A DNA stretch of 64,000 nucleotides from Gonatopus flavifemur (GCA_018340375.1 JAFFJZ010000001.1:15890001-15954000), one strand, 5' to 3'; shown: positions 23,303 to 35,230, counted from the stretch's first letter. The notes: a model not told the origin generated them from the letters alone. A program made the numbers and translations.

Positions 23303-24557
23303 TGCCATGGAGCGAGTATAACTGTAGTTAATCATGATCGAAACTATGATATAGTAATTGGAACGTATTTTAAACAAATATCATATATCAATATATTGCT
23401 TTTTGAAATCCAATGAAAGCCATTAGAAAATTACGATTGTATATAAATTCTCATCAACGGAATATTAAAATAATGATGATTCATAATTTCTCTCAAACAT
23501 AGATCATTTTGTTAGAATTTTTCTCCTAAATCTCACTTAAATGAATGAAAACAGGATGTGGCGTGTAGTCGGCCAATCAGATATTTTAAATTTCATGACT
23601 TCACTTTCAATGTCAATTGATGATAAAATAATAGTTAGATAAGTATGCCAAGAAGTCATTAAAATTGTGACAATAGTTTTACAACATATACTGCGAAATC
23701 GGCAGAGTAAGCGTATAGCGACAAGACGTTCAGTTTACTGTTTTGCAGCGATGTCTAGAAAGTATACAAGTCTCTCTTTTGATCTTTCACGATCTTCCGT
23801 ATTCACGAGTTCTTACGATTTCTTGGCGAAACCTATTTTATCGATCATTATGAATGATTATTTTGCCAAAATCACAACGAACGGAGTCACGACATGTGAT
23901 ACAAAACATATTCAACGCCAAGATACATTCATATTCAGTTTATTTAAATTCGTACTAAGTAAAGTATACATACGGAAAAGAACGGTCAAAAACACAATTT
24001 AGTTGCTGTCGCGTTGTTGGTCTTTTGTCAAATGAGGTGGAAATGTTTTTCAACGTCTGGAAGCGTCGCTTTTTTATTGCCGATGAAAATATGATTGACA
24101 CAAATTATCCTACGAGGATAAAATTGTAGTTCTTATGTAAATTCAACTCAATTTCTATTCATGATTCATGTTGATTTTGCTGTAATTTTTACAAAGTTCA
24201 CGTAAACATTTTTCTTTTTTCATTTTTCAAGTAAAAAAATTGTCGAGCTCAATAGTGACTGAAGACTTAGAAAAACGTCATTCATTTTATAAAGATACAA
24301 TTGGAAAAAATGAATTATATTGATTCATGTAAAATTAATTGGTCTTTGGTACAGATACAGAATAGATTATGTACATATTATGCATAGTTTATACTCAATT
24401 TATGCATCAACATTACACCGAGCATTTAATATTATCGCATATTGCAACAATGTCATTTTCAATTTCTGTTTGGAACATTATAAAGTGGCATCATAACGTC
24501 ATTCATGTGCTCTACAAATGAGATGTTTGCAAACATAATATCATCGCAACAAGGTTA
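23303..24557. other. No confident gene; one 111-codon frame
   Basis: Plus-strand frame 23667-24002 (contains VYCFAAMSRKYTSLSFDL) has no domain, repeat end or splice support. Otherwise AT-rich DNA. Confidence 0.35.
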
Positions 24558-24813
24558 CACTGTAGAAAATTTGCATGGGAAAATTTACATAAATGTTCGG
24601 CAGTAATTAACACATTAACGAGTGAGGAATTTTCCGAATTTAATCGGGAATTCATTGGAAAATGGTAGTAAAAGTCCCATCAAGTTCGGAATTTTTAGTT
24701 ACATTTATGGTTAATTTCATATACATGTACTGGGAATAATTGATTTCCTATTCCATGATCGGAATTTTCCGCTTGCTGCGTACAGAAAAATTCCGGTTTT
24801 ATTTTTTACAATG
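24558..24813. mobile_element. Class 1 MITE, family B, copy 1 (256 bp)
   Basis: CACTGTAGAAAATTTGCATG to TTTTATTTTTTACAATG, TA on both sides. Same family as 26139-26650, 30439-30691, 36537-38171 and more distantly 46044-46241. Confidence 0.82.
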
Positions 24814-25040
24814 TACCTAAATATGACACGCGCAATATTTCGAATGTTTATTATATGTGGGTGTAAATTGTGGCAGCTATCGCCACCATAAGGCTACGTT
24901 AATATTTTGCTTAGTAAAATATTTTGAATCAGGGAGAGCTGTATGTAGGTTAAATATGAAAAATATATCAGTGTGATTATAGAACCTGATTTTCTTGTGC
25001 ACATTTTGCTGAAACGACGAAATCAAACTTTGGAGAAATT

Positions 25041-25615
25041 GTGAAATTGTTCACCGTAAAGGAAATCTTTATGGCTTATAAAGATCATTTTTATATCACT
25101 ACTAAATCGGAATATACACGTGTCACTCGACATGACGGTGCAGTTTCACCCCGTACACTCGAAACATTGGGGTACATGATTTTAATGAACGACTTTCTAC
25201 TCCTCACAATGCTCACTTTTATTCCAATCAATATCATATTCAACTCAGTGGAATACAATTCTAGTTACTGCAAATGAATTCCTGAAAATTTGCAGAATTA
25301 TTTATAATCAGTTTCGTTTTAAATAGTGACCCGGATTTTACCGAGATCTTTTTGATCAATTCTTTTCAACTGCTCGTGGTTCTCTCATTTTTTATCCGAA
25401 AACATGACGTATTCCAGAAAAATAGATGGATATTGTGTATATTGGAGAATCATGATATACGAAAAGATAGGCCGTTGAAAGAAATGATACCACACTTCAT
25501 GAGTTTGTCAAACGTTGAATTTGAGTTTTGTTACGGATGTAACAATCAAGACGATTCATCTGATCAAGTCACCACCGACCGAATTGGATATAATAACCCG
25601 TTGAGCGTAACGTAG
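25041..25615 (+). other. Two adjacent open frames, possible decayed gene
   Basis: Frame 25041-25277 has a hydrophobic stretch (YMILMNDFLLLTMLTFIPIN). Frame 25352-25615 follows in another phase with LLVVLSFFIRKHDVF and a hydrophilic tail. They could be fragments of one membrane protein, but no family is recognised and no intron is evident. Confidence 0.22.
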
Positions 25616-26040
25616 AAATTAGATGCACTGCAATGAAGGATAAAAAATTCCTGCCGCAGCAAATCGAGGGATTATATAAAGGATAGTAAAACCTTTTTGC
25701 TAACCTAGTTGAAAATTTGCTGCCACAGCTAATTGGATTGCTGAGAAAGTAACGTGATTAACGAAAGCAGCAAATTTTTCGCTGGACTTGCAAAGTTTGC
25801 AGTACTATATACAGAATAGCAAACAAATTTTGCTCCCACAGCTGAAGAATCACAGTCATAGCTAACAACCCAAGTGACACCAATATGCGTAAAATATTCT
25901 ACGAACATTCGTAGGATATTTCAACGTTTAACGAACATTCTGTGCTACTAGGGAAGATTGCTGTCATTGCGAAAAATTTGTTGCTCCAGCAAAATTAGAT
26001 TTTGCTGTCACAGGGAATTTCTTTTTTCTCCGTGAGTAAG
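25616..26040. repeat. Degenerate GCTGCCACAGCAAATTTTGCTG tract
   Basis: Words AAATTTGCTGCCACAGC, AAATTTTGCTCCCACAGC and TTTTGCTGTCACAG recur. Bounded by CACTGCAATG on the left and TTTTTTCTCCGTG on the right, possibly a worn class 1 element. Split by the S copy at 25869-25953. Confidence 0.5.
25869..25953. mobile_element. Class 2 element, family S, copy 6 (85 bp)
   Basis: CCCAAGTGACACCAATATG to TCTGTGCTACTAGGG, with AA at 25867-25868 and 25954-25955. Confidence 0.75.
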
Positions 26041-26138
26041 AAAAATGTGTAAATTTTTCTTTATACAAGTGATGAACTTCGTCCCCTGAACGTGGGGGAA
26101 TTGTTTATCCGTTAGGAATGAGGGATTTTCCTTCACTG

Positions 26139-26650
26139 CACTGTAAACAATTTCTATGGAAAAATTCCTATAAATTTATGTGCACGGAGAAAAATTATCT
26201 ATGATAAATTACTAGACTCGCTAGTATATTGAGGATATACTTGCATTTTGAAGTTATATATACCAAACATTCTCTTGAAAAGTACCAGACTTTCTGTGAG
26301 TTAATAGTAGAACAATAACATTTTATAATAGAAAGTCTGGTACTTTTCGAAAGAATGTTTGAGATATAACTTCAAAATGCAAGTGTATCCTCAATATACT
26401 AGCGAGTCTAGTAATTTATAATATATAATCTCTCTCAGTGTGAAGTAATTAACACATACATGCGTTAGGAATTTTTCGCACTTGTCTGGAAATTTCCTGT
26501 GAAATGATAGCAAAAATCTCATAAAATTCGGAATTTTCAGTTAAATTTATGGGAAATTGCATACTTATTTATCGGGAATTGATTTGCCATCCAGTGATTG
26601 GGATTTTCCGGTGGCCGTATACACGAGAATTCCGATTATTTTTTACAGTG
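26139..26650. mobile_element. Class 1 MITE, family B, copy 2, inserted in A
   Basis: CACTGTAAACAATTTCTATG to GATTATTTTTTACAGTG, flanked by TG at 26137-26138 and 26651-26652. Intact A copies carry a single TT or TG-like dinucleotide at this point. Confidence 0.8.
26184..26440. mobile_element. Class 1 foldback, family K, inserted in B (257 bp)
   Basis: CACGGAGAAAAATTATCTAT to ATAATCTCTCTCAGTG with TG on both sides. Intact family B copies have TTATGTGAAG at this point. Arms of about 110 bp pair (AGTCTGGTACTTTTC in the core). Confidence 0.83.
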
Positions 26651-27189
26651 TGTGAGGAACTATTTTGCCTTGCGGGCGTTGAAGTCACTACAAATTAACT
26701 CTCCGTCACTCTCAAAACAAAGATATTTTTTCATCATCATTTATCAAGACTATAACAGACTTACCGACACGCAAGTCATGGTTTTTGAAGGCGGAATAAG
26801 TGCAGTTTGTGACGCACGGATCCATAGGTTTCAAACGTTGAGAGTGTAGGAATGACAATGTGTTTAAAATCAAGTCATGCGTCTTTTTTGCCCTGGTGAC
26901 CGACCTGGTGGGTTGAGAAAATGTTCACCAAATCATGGGGAAGAATTCCACCAACATGGGGGAATTTTGCTGCCACAATTTTTTGAGGGAAAATTTCACA
27001 ATTATTTTTCGAAATATGCAGAATCGGTGGACGAACAGTGGCTTGACAACAAAGTCAGTGAGTAGAAGTAACGAAGAAACGGATGAACGGATAGTATTTG
27101 GTCTTGTTTCTTATACGGATATTTCTTTATTTTTTCCACGTTGCTTCTCCGTCGAAACACCGACTCTGCACCTGGATTTCCCGGGGATG

Positions 27190-27682
27190 CACTGAGAAAA
27201 ATGGGATGTAAAAGGACTATTATTTTGTATATTTTTCATCCGTAAAATGGTGAAGAATAAAGCTCCAGTTTCAACCCTCAGCCTCTACACCACATTCACG
27301 CCACCTCAACCTCCACACGAGTGTGAATTTGGCAGTTTTAATTTCTTTTAAACAAGTCAGATTGAAATTGCAAAATACATGAATTAAAGGTGAAATGTTT
27401 CGAGGAACTCATTGGTAATAATCAGTGGCAGGAAAAATACTATATTCTACCTCAGAATGCAATTTGAAAGCAACGTTCTATGTCAGAGCTACTGATTGTT
27501 TGAATATTTGATGGTGTGAATTTGCACTCGTGCGGAGGCTTGGGGTTAACATGCCTTTGGTTTTATTGAACAATTAAATGGTATTCATTCCCTCAATTAT
27601 CATGACAATCATAAAAATGATGTACATTCTGTTACGTTACCATATTAAACGGTACTTTCCACAACATTGATTTTTCTCCGTG
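27190..27682. mobile_element. Class 1 MITE, family L, copy 2, expanded
   Basis: CACTGAGAAAAATGGGATG to CATTGATTTTTCTCCGTG, TG at 27188-27189 and 27683-27684. The left end matches L copies 1 and 3. The interior of about 490 bp carries other sequence with an inverted CTCCACACGAGTGTGAATTT / GAATTTGCACTCGTGCGGAG pair. Confidence 0.68.
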
Positions 27683-27942
27683 TGTATGGAAAGTTTGAAA
27701 CAGGTGGTACCATTAGAGATGTCCAGAGACAACATATCGGGCGATGTAAACATAGCAATGCGGGCGATGCAAGGGGAAATGACCTTGAAAATGGTAGTGC
27801 TTTTATACTCCCGAAGTACTTTTTGTTTCTTGTGAATGTGTCTTAATATGAGGTTCACAAAAAAAAATGATCCGTATTGAAAATTCTCCGGGGGTATAAA
27901 AGTATTTCCGGGTTACTCATTCCCGTCTCCAACGATAGCATA

Positions 27943-28194
27943 CACGGAGAAGAATGAAGTTTTAAAAATTAGTAAATTTCCACTAAATTCGGAAGATAAA
28001 GAAAATACCGCTGTTATTGATAGATAATGTAGTAGAAATGTGTAATTTATCATGCATAGAGTTGCACGCTCATACTAAAGAATGTTTGTTGAATCGTTTA
28101 TTTTCATCACACTGTCTAACAATAACAGTGGGTTTTTTTTAATCCTGCCAATTTAGTAGAGAATGTATTAATTTTCGACCGTTTGTTTTCAGTG
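27943..28194. mobile_element. Class 1 MITE, family U, copy 2
   Basis: CACGGAGAAGAATGAAG to GTTTGTTTTCAGTG, TA on both sides. Shares ACACTGTCTAACAATAACAG with copy 1. Confidence 0.75.
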
Positions 28195-28476
28195 TATCGC
28201 TTTGCTGCTCGAGAAACTCATCCTTCTTTCTCGATGTTCATTTAAACACATGCGTAAGTGAGGAATGAGTCTCTTGGGCTGCCTCTGGCTGCTCGTGGAT
28301 TAAAACCCTCAAAGGAACCCTATCAAGGTTACCAGATGAATACTACTCACAATAGAATTGATCAATTATACTCTTGTGTTACGAAGAATAGCCAATTCAA
28401 AGCAAATGTTCATTACTACTCTGGCGAGACTAGGTCCTACTTTAGCAGGAATCATTCTAGTAAGCTCTCTAGGCTA

Positions 28477-29607
28477 CACGGAGAAAAATGCAGGTCGAAA
28501 ATATAGTAATCTTGAATAAAAATTGGAGAATATTTCTTAAAATCTAAGAGTATTTCTCAAATGCTTAATAACCCATGAAAAAATTGTCCACGCCTGTTCA
28601 CGCCTGATCAGGCTTCATTCATCAGGCAGGATCAGTCGTGATCAGGCCTCAATTTTGTACCCACGTGATGAGGACTGATCATGCTCAATCACGCCCAATC
28701 ACGCTCAATTATGCTCCATTATGCATTAGGAATTCATACAAAATCAACAAGTTTTCTGTGATAAATGAAACTAACAATGTCATCGAACACTGATTTATTG
28801 TCAATCATTTCTACTTATCATGCTCATGCCGTTTCCATTTTCTAGTTTTCAGGTTTCAGGTATGATCACGCGTGATCAGGCGTACACGCACGCCTTCGGG
28901 GCCGATTTAGCACGATAAAACATGTGTATTCGTGATACAAAAATCAACACAGCGTCATTTTGTATGAATAATTGTCAGTCGGTGAGATTTTGCATGATCA
29001 CAGGCGAGAATGGTTTGTCTGGTGTGATCACAGGCGATTGAGCTTGATCACGGGTTTTCACGTGGGTACAAAATTGAAACGTTTTCAAGTGATGACGATG
29101 CCAAAAAATGAACGACCAGGCGCAGTCAGGCTCAACTACGTGCAGTCAGTATTGAAGACTAATAATTTTGCTGAAAAATGTCCATTATTAGGCTTGCGCA
29201 CACCTGATTAGACCTGAACGATTTTTTCACGGGAAAGATAAAATGGTTCACATTTTTGTGGAATTGTATTCGAAAAACAATGACAAATCATCAATACTTA
29301 ATAAAAAATAGAGAAACATATGAAGTTTCCAAAAGTCATGCGTGAAATTTTACAAAGACAATAACAAAATTTCAATATCCTACTATTCACTTTATAAAAT
29401 TTCATACGCCACTTATGGGAAGTTCATATGTTTCTCTATTTTCTATTAAGTATTGATAACTTTTCCATTTTCTTTCGAATACAATTCCACAAAAAAGTGA
29501 ACCGTTTTATCTTTATTATTCGTTCAAGAAAAACTCTCAGAATTTAAGAAATATTCTCAAATTTTTATTAAAGATTACTATAATTTCGACCTACATTTTT
29601 CTTCATG
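28477..29607. mobile_element. Class 1 long palindrome, family F, carrying an insertion
   Basis: CACGGAGAAAAATGCAGGTC pairs with the complement ending CTTCATG, TA on each side. Together the arms cover about 190 bp: 28477-28571 plus 29234-29330 against about 29415-29607. The left arm is split by 28572-29233. The right arm shows the uninterrupted sequence AATAATAAAGATAAAACGG. Confidence 0.83.
28572..29233. mobile_element. Class 2 element, family E, copy 1 (TGATCAGGCG words)
   Basis: CCCATGAAAAAATTGTCC to GAACGATTTTTTCACGGG, flanked by AA at 28570-28571 and 29234-29235. The interior is built from degenerate CCTGATCACGC units in both orientations. Its target is proven by the intact partner arm. 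Confidence 0.87.
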
Positions 29608-29709
29608 TACTATGAGCCCTCGCAAGGTTTAGAGAATCACTAGAGTGATTTCTACTGGGTTAGTTGGGAATGCTCTAGGTACTTACAAGTTTACAGCGCC
29701 TGTTCTCTA

Positions 29710-29945
29710 TTGAAGAAATGCAGGCGAGAATCCATACAGGAATTCAGATGGATTCCCATGTTTTCCAGTAGGAAGTTCGGATGTTTTCCTATCGATTCAT
29801 TTGAATCCCATGGTTTTCTACGTGAATTCCTATCTGGTTTCTCAGACGGGAAATTTGTTCATGGATTTTCAGGAGTTCCAACTGGATTTTCAAGCTTCCT
29901 ATGGGGATTACGGATGGGTACCTGGATCCCCACCTGGATTTTTTC
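29710..29945. repeat. Degenerate tandem GGATTCCCATCTGGATTTTC words
   Basis: About ten imperfect copies of a GGATT(C/T)CCA-containing unit. No ends fixed. Confidence 0.5.
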
Positions 29946-30438
29946 AATAAGGGTTGTAAACAAAAGTAGACATTTGCAAATGCCTCACCAGTATTTGGCG
30001 AGTAGTCTAGGTTTTTCCTAACACATACTGAGAAAGAAGCGACTTGGTCACAGCAACCATCCTCGCATGGTTAAAGACTTATGGTTGCAGTGACCTGAAA
30101 TCTGGTTATGATAACCGGGAAAACAAGAAAAAATCACGTGAATCTGGTTGTGGCAACTGGATAGAATGTCGCCTAGTTATGCGAACCATATTCTTCTCTG
30201 AGTGCAGAGGTTACATAATATCTCGAACAGTTCTATCAGAAATGTCGTTTATGATATTCTGAATTTACATTCCAACATTAGTCGGTGTTCCTAATGAAAA
30301 TTTTCCATATAGGAAAATTCAGTGTTCTAACTGGGATTTGATAAAAGGTGAAGAACAGAAGTCTCAACGCAGTTTCCAAATTTGAAGCGGTGGAGTTAGG
30401 TATGAAATGAACGATAAAATAAACAGCCATGATTGTAC

Positions 30439-30691
30439 ACACTGTAAAAAATCTCTATGGGAAAATTCGTATATATTTATGTGAAGTAATTAACATTCAT
30501 GGGCGTTAGAAATTTTCCGAACTTGTCTGGAAATTCACTGTGAAATGTTGGGAAAAATCTCATAAAGTTTGGAATTTTCAGGTTTATTCATGGGAAATTT
30601 CATACAAATGTACCGGAAATTGATTTCCCAATCAGTGATTGGAATTTTCCGATCAAACTATACAGGAAAATTCCGATTATTTTTTACAGTG
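30439..30691. mobile_element. Class 1 MITE, family B, copy 3 (intact)
   Basis: CACTGTAAAAAATCTCTATG to CGATTATTTTTTACAGTG, CA on both sides. This is the best uninterrupted reference for family B. Confidence 0.85.
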
Positions 30692-33478
30692 CATATTGTA
30701 ATAATGATTGCAAAAATATTGCTCGTTTCGATTTTCATGTCTTCTTAATGGTATCTCAATTAAGATTCAGGACATATATTCGGTGCCGAAGTACGCGAAC
30801 AATTGGTTTTCAAGGATTAATCCACGCGAAAAAGTATTGAGAATTGTCAGAAATTTTGTAGAATTATGTAGGATAAATTCCGTATACATATCATGTGACA
30901 AAGGGTGAAAAAGACATCGAACTTAGGATCAAGATATTTTTTTGACCTACTATATAGTCAGACACATACAAATGTTTCTGGAAAATGACTGTCCTTGATC
31001 CGTGGAAGGTATTCAAAGCAAAACTTGCTCCTCCTCCGGAATAAAATTTCGAATGTCATCATAATCTTTGCCTTCCTTCAGGGAGAAGTGTCAATACGGA
31101 TTTCGAGAAGACACGATTCCATAAGATTTCTCACGAATTTTGAAAGCTTTTCAACCGAATTTCGATGAACTGTACTGAGTTGTGAAGAATTTTCAACCAA
31201 TCGGGACGGAACCAGCTTTCTAAAGAATGAATCATTCTGAAGACATTATCGAATTTAAACGTTTTTAAATTTGTAACGAAGAATAATTCAACAACATTTT
31301 TAATCATTCACACTTTATTCGGATCAAAAAGTCTGTTCAGTACCATACCGTATTTTCCAAAATTCGTTAATCAACTGAACATTTGGGAGTTAATTGTATG
31401 AAAATAAAGCTCCATCATCTTCATACATGTCCATGTAATTTATTAAATAAATCCGACGATTTAAATTACTTCCAAATTTTTTGTAGTATTCAATAATAAG
31501 AATAATGAAAGGTTTTTGAATATGTAGTTCCCAGGAGAGATTGAGCAAGATTAATCACCTCGTGATCGAAAGGAACAAGAATTTTGCCATCCATACTTTC
31601 GAATATACTGCATACACACGTTTTCCTTTGATAATATTGCAACAAGTTCCTCGTTCTTTGGCGGAAATCAAGTCCGATATTGTGGAAGCGCATATTATAG
31701 AGGAAAGTAAATGGATACTTGTACACACAGATCATATGGATAAGTTTTCACACTTTTTTTAAACTTCAACATTACTTTAGTACGATAGTTTTTAGAAGAA
31801 AAGTAATCGTGAGTACATACGTACGTGAGTGCACACGTACTTGAATATCCTTAGAATGTTCCTCGTGTACTCTGTGGAACTCGAAGAATCGTATTCTAGA
31901 CTACTCCTGATCGGGTCACGTTTGAATTTAGCATCCAGTAAATTCTCAAACATGATTTTCCACACATCTGTTCATATAAATCAAACTGCGGAAAGATGTC
32001 AAATCTCTTTTCATTTGATCGAAAGTCGTCGGTTCGAGTGACAGAATTTGATAAACTCTCCGCGGCAATAATTTTGTCAAAAATGAACCCTTAACACCAG
32101 TGCTTGATGAACTTTTGTGAGATTTTCACAGAACTTCTCTGGGGACTCAATTGAGTAACTTAAATAAGAAATGAATATCATCAAACTTCACGAGATCTTT
32201 CATTTTTCTCACAATCGAGAGTGGGGAAATTTGTGAAGAAATTATGATAATTTCACATGGTCCAAGATCTGATCTGTTACAGAATCCTGTTTCACCGACA
32301 AATCTTACCGGTAAAAGTTGATCGCCTACCTGAAAAGTATCCAATATCCAGACGGTATCTTCCAAATTTGTGACGTCTAAATTCCCTTTCTTCTTTGCTT
32401 ATTCAAAACAATGTTAAGTATAATCCCGACCGGTAGTAGACGTCATTGAACAATCTTTGAGGCTGATAGTCACCATCGATGGTTCCTCAAATGAGATATA
32501 TTGATGTGAGAAGAATTAAAGAACACAACACACACTCTTTTTTTAAGTAATCGAGCACATTGAGGTAACGAGGATTTTCTTATTCCGTTGGTATCAAGTG
32601 AGAAATTGAATAACTTCAACAAAGAGAGAACGAATCATGGAAATTGAATGAGAAGTAGGAATGTCACAGCCACCAATGAAAAAAGCCACTCAGATGAAAT
32701 GCTTAACAAAACCTTCCGCGACTTTCGAGTCCAACCGCGAGACTGAGACTCACTTTTTCGAGCAAACAGAAGCGAACCTCCTTACTAGGTACAAGAAACG
32801 GGCAGTCGTCTTACTCTTTCTCCTCCTTCTTTTCCATTTTGTCCCCCTCTTGCATTTTTAACTTGCTCTTTCTCCTTCTTTCAGTTTAGGCACTCATCAT
32901 GATGATCAGTTGGTGTAATGATGAGGTTGATACTTCTCTTACGAAAGTTCCTTCAAATCGAAAGGATTATCCTCATCGAGTTTCGAATATATGAAATTTC
33001 CCATGGATGTAGTTGAGGATTTTACAGTTTATTCAAGTTCACAAGAACTTGAATTTCACAGGGAGATCACATTTTTGATTCAAAATGTGCTGTGATGCTT
33101 TTGATGAATACTGATTTAGCATGGACCAAAAAGATCTCTAAAAGTTAGTAAAATTCACTCATAAACTTAGAAGAGATTGTCTCAATATGTGACATAATAT
33201 ATTGCTTGATGTCTTAGCGCGCATAAAATTCCAATTCGGTAATAAAAATTATTAGAATCATCAATCTCCATAACTGACTATAAATACATTCTTGAAGTTA
33301 GATTTTATAACATTTCATATTACATGATGATTGAATTACATAGCTCGTTCTATCGAACATGAAAATGACTCGAGGGAATTTTCCATACAATACTACAACA
33401 ATTGAAACAAACATCGTAATGACTTTTAAGAATTTTCCATGGGTCATGGAGAGCTCTTTTGAAATTATGGTGATATAC
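30692..33478. other. No confident gene; several short frames
   Basis: Frames at 30708-30908, 31541-31762 (QQVPRSLAEIKSDIVEAHII), 31829-32041 and minus 32147-32365 look partly protein-like but have no recognised domain. Minus 32322-32365 ends at CAG/GTAGGC, a donor-like site. A decayed gene is possible, not shown. Confidence 0.3.
32661..32861 (+). CDS. Candidate 66-residue ORF with a C-terminal hydrophobic segment
   Basis: ATG at 32661 opens 66 codons: a hydrophilic part (about residues 1-46, with FESNRETETHFFEQTEANLL), then a basic YKKR and a hydrophobic stretch VVLLFLLLLFHFVPLLHF to the stop. It could be a tail-anchored small protein. The DNA under the hydrophobic part is simply pyrimidine-rich and runs into CTTTCTCCTTCTTTCAG (ends 32884), a very good 3' splice acceptor, so the ORF may be an artefact of an intron end. 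The frame after that acceptor is short (LGTHHDDQLV). Confidence 0.22.
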   Translation: MSQPPMKKATQMKCLTKPSATFESNRETETHFFEQTEANLLTRYKKRAVVLLFLLLLFHFVPLLHF

Positions 33479-33480
33479 TA

Positions 33481-34259
33481 CTGTGTCCAGAAAGTAAGGT
33501 GACATAGAATTTATTTTGAAAGATCTTTACTTACTCTCCCAAATCAAGTTCATCGCCTTCAAAGTAATCCCTCCGGGATGTGATGCACTTATGCGAAGGG
33601 ATTTCCCAATCTTCGGAACAGTTGTTAAAGTCGATTTCCGGGATGGCCTTCAACTCTCTCTTCGATCCGGTTTGTACCTCTTCTATCGACTCAAAACGGT
33701 GTCCCCGAAGCGGTCTTTTGAGGTTGTTGAATAACCACAGGTCGTCCGATGACAAATCAGGTGGTTGTAGAACGATATAGGTCGAGTTTTTCGCAAAAAC
33801 CAAGAGTTCAAAATGGTTTTGACTGATTCTTTTGGAATGTCAACATCATCAGCAAGATCTCTAATTGTTAATCAACGACTTACAAGCACCAAATCTTTGA
33901 TTTTTTGAACGTGATCTTCGTCAGTTGAGGTTGATGGTTAACTGAGACGCTTTTCGTTTTCGAGACGTTCACCAAAGGCTTTCTGCACCATCCTCAACGA
34001 ATCAGCAGCAGAAAATTCATTCCACAAACAAAATTTAATGCAATTTAATGCCCAACAAATGCAGACATTATTAAAATCGGAAAATTCAATTTTAGCAGGC
34101 TACAAAACGAAGCGTATCTCAAACATTGATGAATATTTAGATATGACCCTTGACACGGATATCAAAGACAGTCTTACTAATCCAAAAATGGAAGGACTTC
34201 CCCAAATACATTTGCGCACGGAATTTAAATTCAAATGTCACCTTACTTTTTGGACACAG
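33481..34259 (-). mobile_element. Internally deleted mariner with intact ends (779 bp)
   Basis: 25-bp terminal repeats starting CTGTGTCCAGAAAGTAAGGT and CTGTGTCCAAAAAGTAAGGT differ at one position. TA lies at 33479-33480 and 34260-34261. The transposase reads on the minus strand and lacks its middle. It is a different mariner lineage from 9560-10819. The near-identical ends suggest it could still be mobilised in trans. Confidence 0.93.
33531..34060 (-). pseudogene. Truncated mariner transposase remnant
   Basis: Reading the minus strand from about 34060, the N-terminal part NEFSAADSLRMVQKAFG is recognisable as mariner helix-turn-helix. A second piece (HVQKIKDLVL, LTIRDLADDVDIP) follows, with stops between. 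The sequence then jumps to the C-terminus in frame 33803-33531: PPDLSSDDLWLFNNLKRPLR, then GHRFESIEEVQTGSKRELKA. The middle is deleted, taking the first two catalytic aspartates with it; only the third-Asp region survives. The protein cannot be active. Confidence 0.88.
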
Positions 34260-34380
34260 TACTATGGCGGAAGATTAGCAAAAGGAGAAGAATATGGTTC
34301 CAGGAATGGGAAGTTAGTGCACTCCTGGATTATTTGCTATGCTCTAAGTTTCATAGAAATTCTATACAGTGCATTACATA

Positions 34381-34646
34381 CACTGAGAAAACAGATATCT
34401 TGAAAAATACCATAATTTATGGATTTTCAGCGCTGGTCTGACCCGAGTCGGAATATTCACTTGCATGAATCTCTAAACGTACCATAATTTCTTGGACTTT
34501 TTGAAATAAGTATGGTACCTTCCATATAAAAGTCCAAGACATTATGGTACTTTTAGAGGTTTTTTCAGGTAAATATTTAGACTCGGTCAGACCAGCGCAG
34601 AGAATCCATAAATTATGGTACTTTTTAAGATACCTTTTTCTCCGTG
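34381..34646. mobile_element. Class 1 foldback, family J (266 bp)
   Basis: CACTGAGAAAACAGATATC to GATACCTTTTTCTCCGTG, TA on both sides. Arms of about 130 bp include TACCATAATTTATGGATT and GCGCTGGTCTGACC. The two ends are of different subtype (CACTG and CACGG). Confidence 0.83.
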
Positions 34647-34957
34647 TAGAGATACATAATTCATAAGTTGAATATATTTCTACACTCTATATTGACTTTT
34701 CCACATGAGATCATATTGACAAATGTTAGATAATAAAACAATATTCCCTCCTTCATGAATTCCGTTATACAGATTACAAAGTTTGATTTTGTTTTTTCTT
34801 TGCTGGGTAGCAGCAGCTTTATTTCCCATTGTAGAGGTCTTTTTTCCTCGTGCTTGATGAAAATTTTGGGTTGAAATAGATAAATTCCTTCGTATAGTGA
34901 CAGAAGGAGTAATAAAAATAAATCAAAATAAATTATAGTTCGCAATGAAGAACGAAC

Positions 34958-35230
34958 CTACATTACAATTTTGGATCACTCTTTTGGATCATTCTAAAAG
35001 ATATCTTAAAGAATTCGAAAAGATGTCTTATGAAACACCAAAAGATATCTTTTGGAAGTCTTCATGCGAGATTTCTTGGAGTTTTCTGAAGGTATCTTTT
35101 AGAATTCTTAAAGATATCTTCCGTAAGATATCTTAAAGATGTCTTTAGGTGTTTCATAAGACATCTTTTAGAATTCTTTAAGATACCTTTTAGAATATTC
35201 CGGAAGAATTCCTCAAAATTGTTATCTGGG
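34958..35230. mobile_element. Class 2 element with AAAGATATCTTTTAGAATTC words
   Basis: Left end CCTACATTACAATTTTG and right end CAAAATTGTTATCTGGG pair along arms that include AAAGATGTCTTATGAAACAC. AA lies at 34956-34957 and 35231-35232. The right terminus matches that of 17647-17862, while the interior word differs. Confidence 0.7.

Larger units (their letters stand above)
26036..27012. mobile_element. Class 1 MITE, family A, copy 3, broken by insertions
   Basis: Family A sequence occurs in three blocks: about 26036-26138, 26651-26690 and 26917-27012 (TGGGGGAATTTTGCTGCCAC). It is split by 26139-26650 and by about 225 bp of unidentified DNA at 26690-26916. Confidence 0.7.

Noticed and set aside
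28477..29607. One composite transposon of 1.1 kb
   Set aside because: The intact right arm shows that the central 660 bp are a separate later insertion with its own ends and AA duplication.
31541..32041. Chemosensory (ionotropic) receptor fragment
   Set aside because: The resemblance of a few short stretches is impressionistic; no diagnostic motif is present and the frame is broken.
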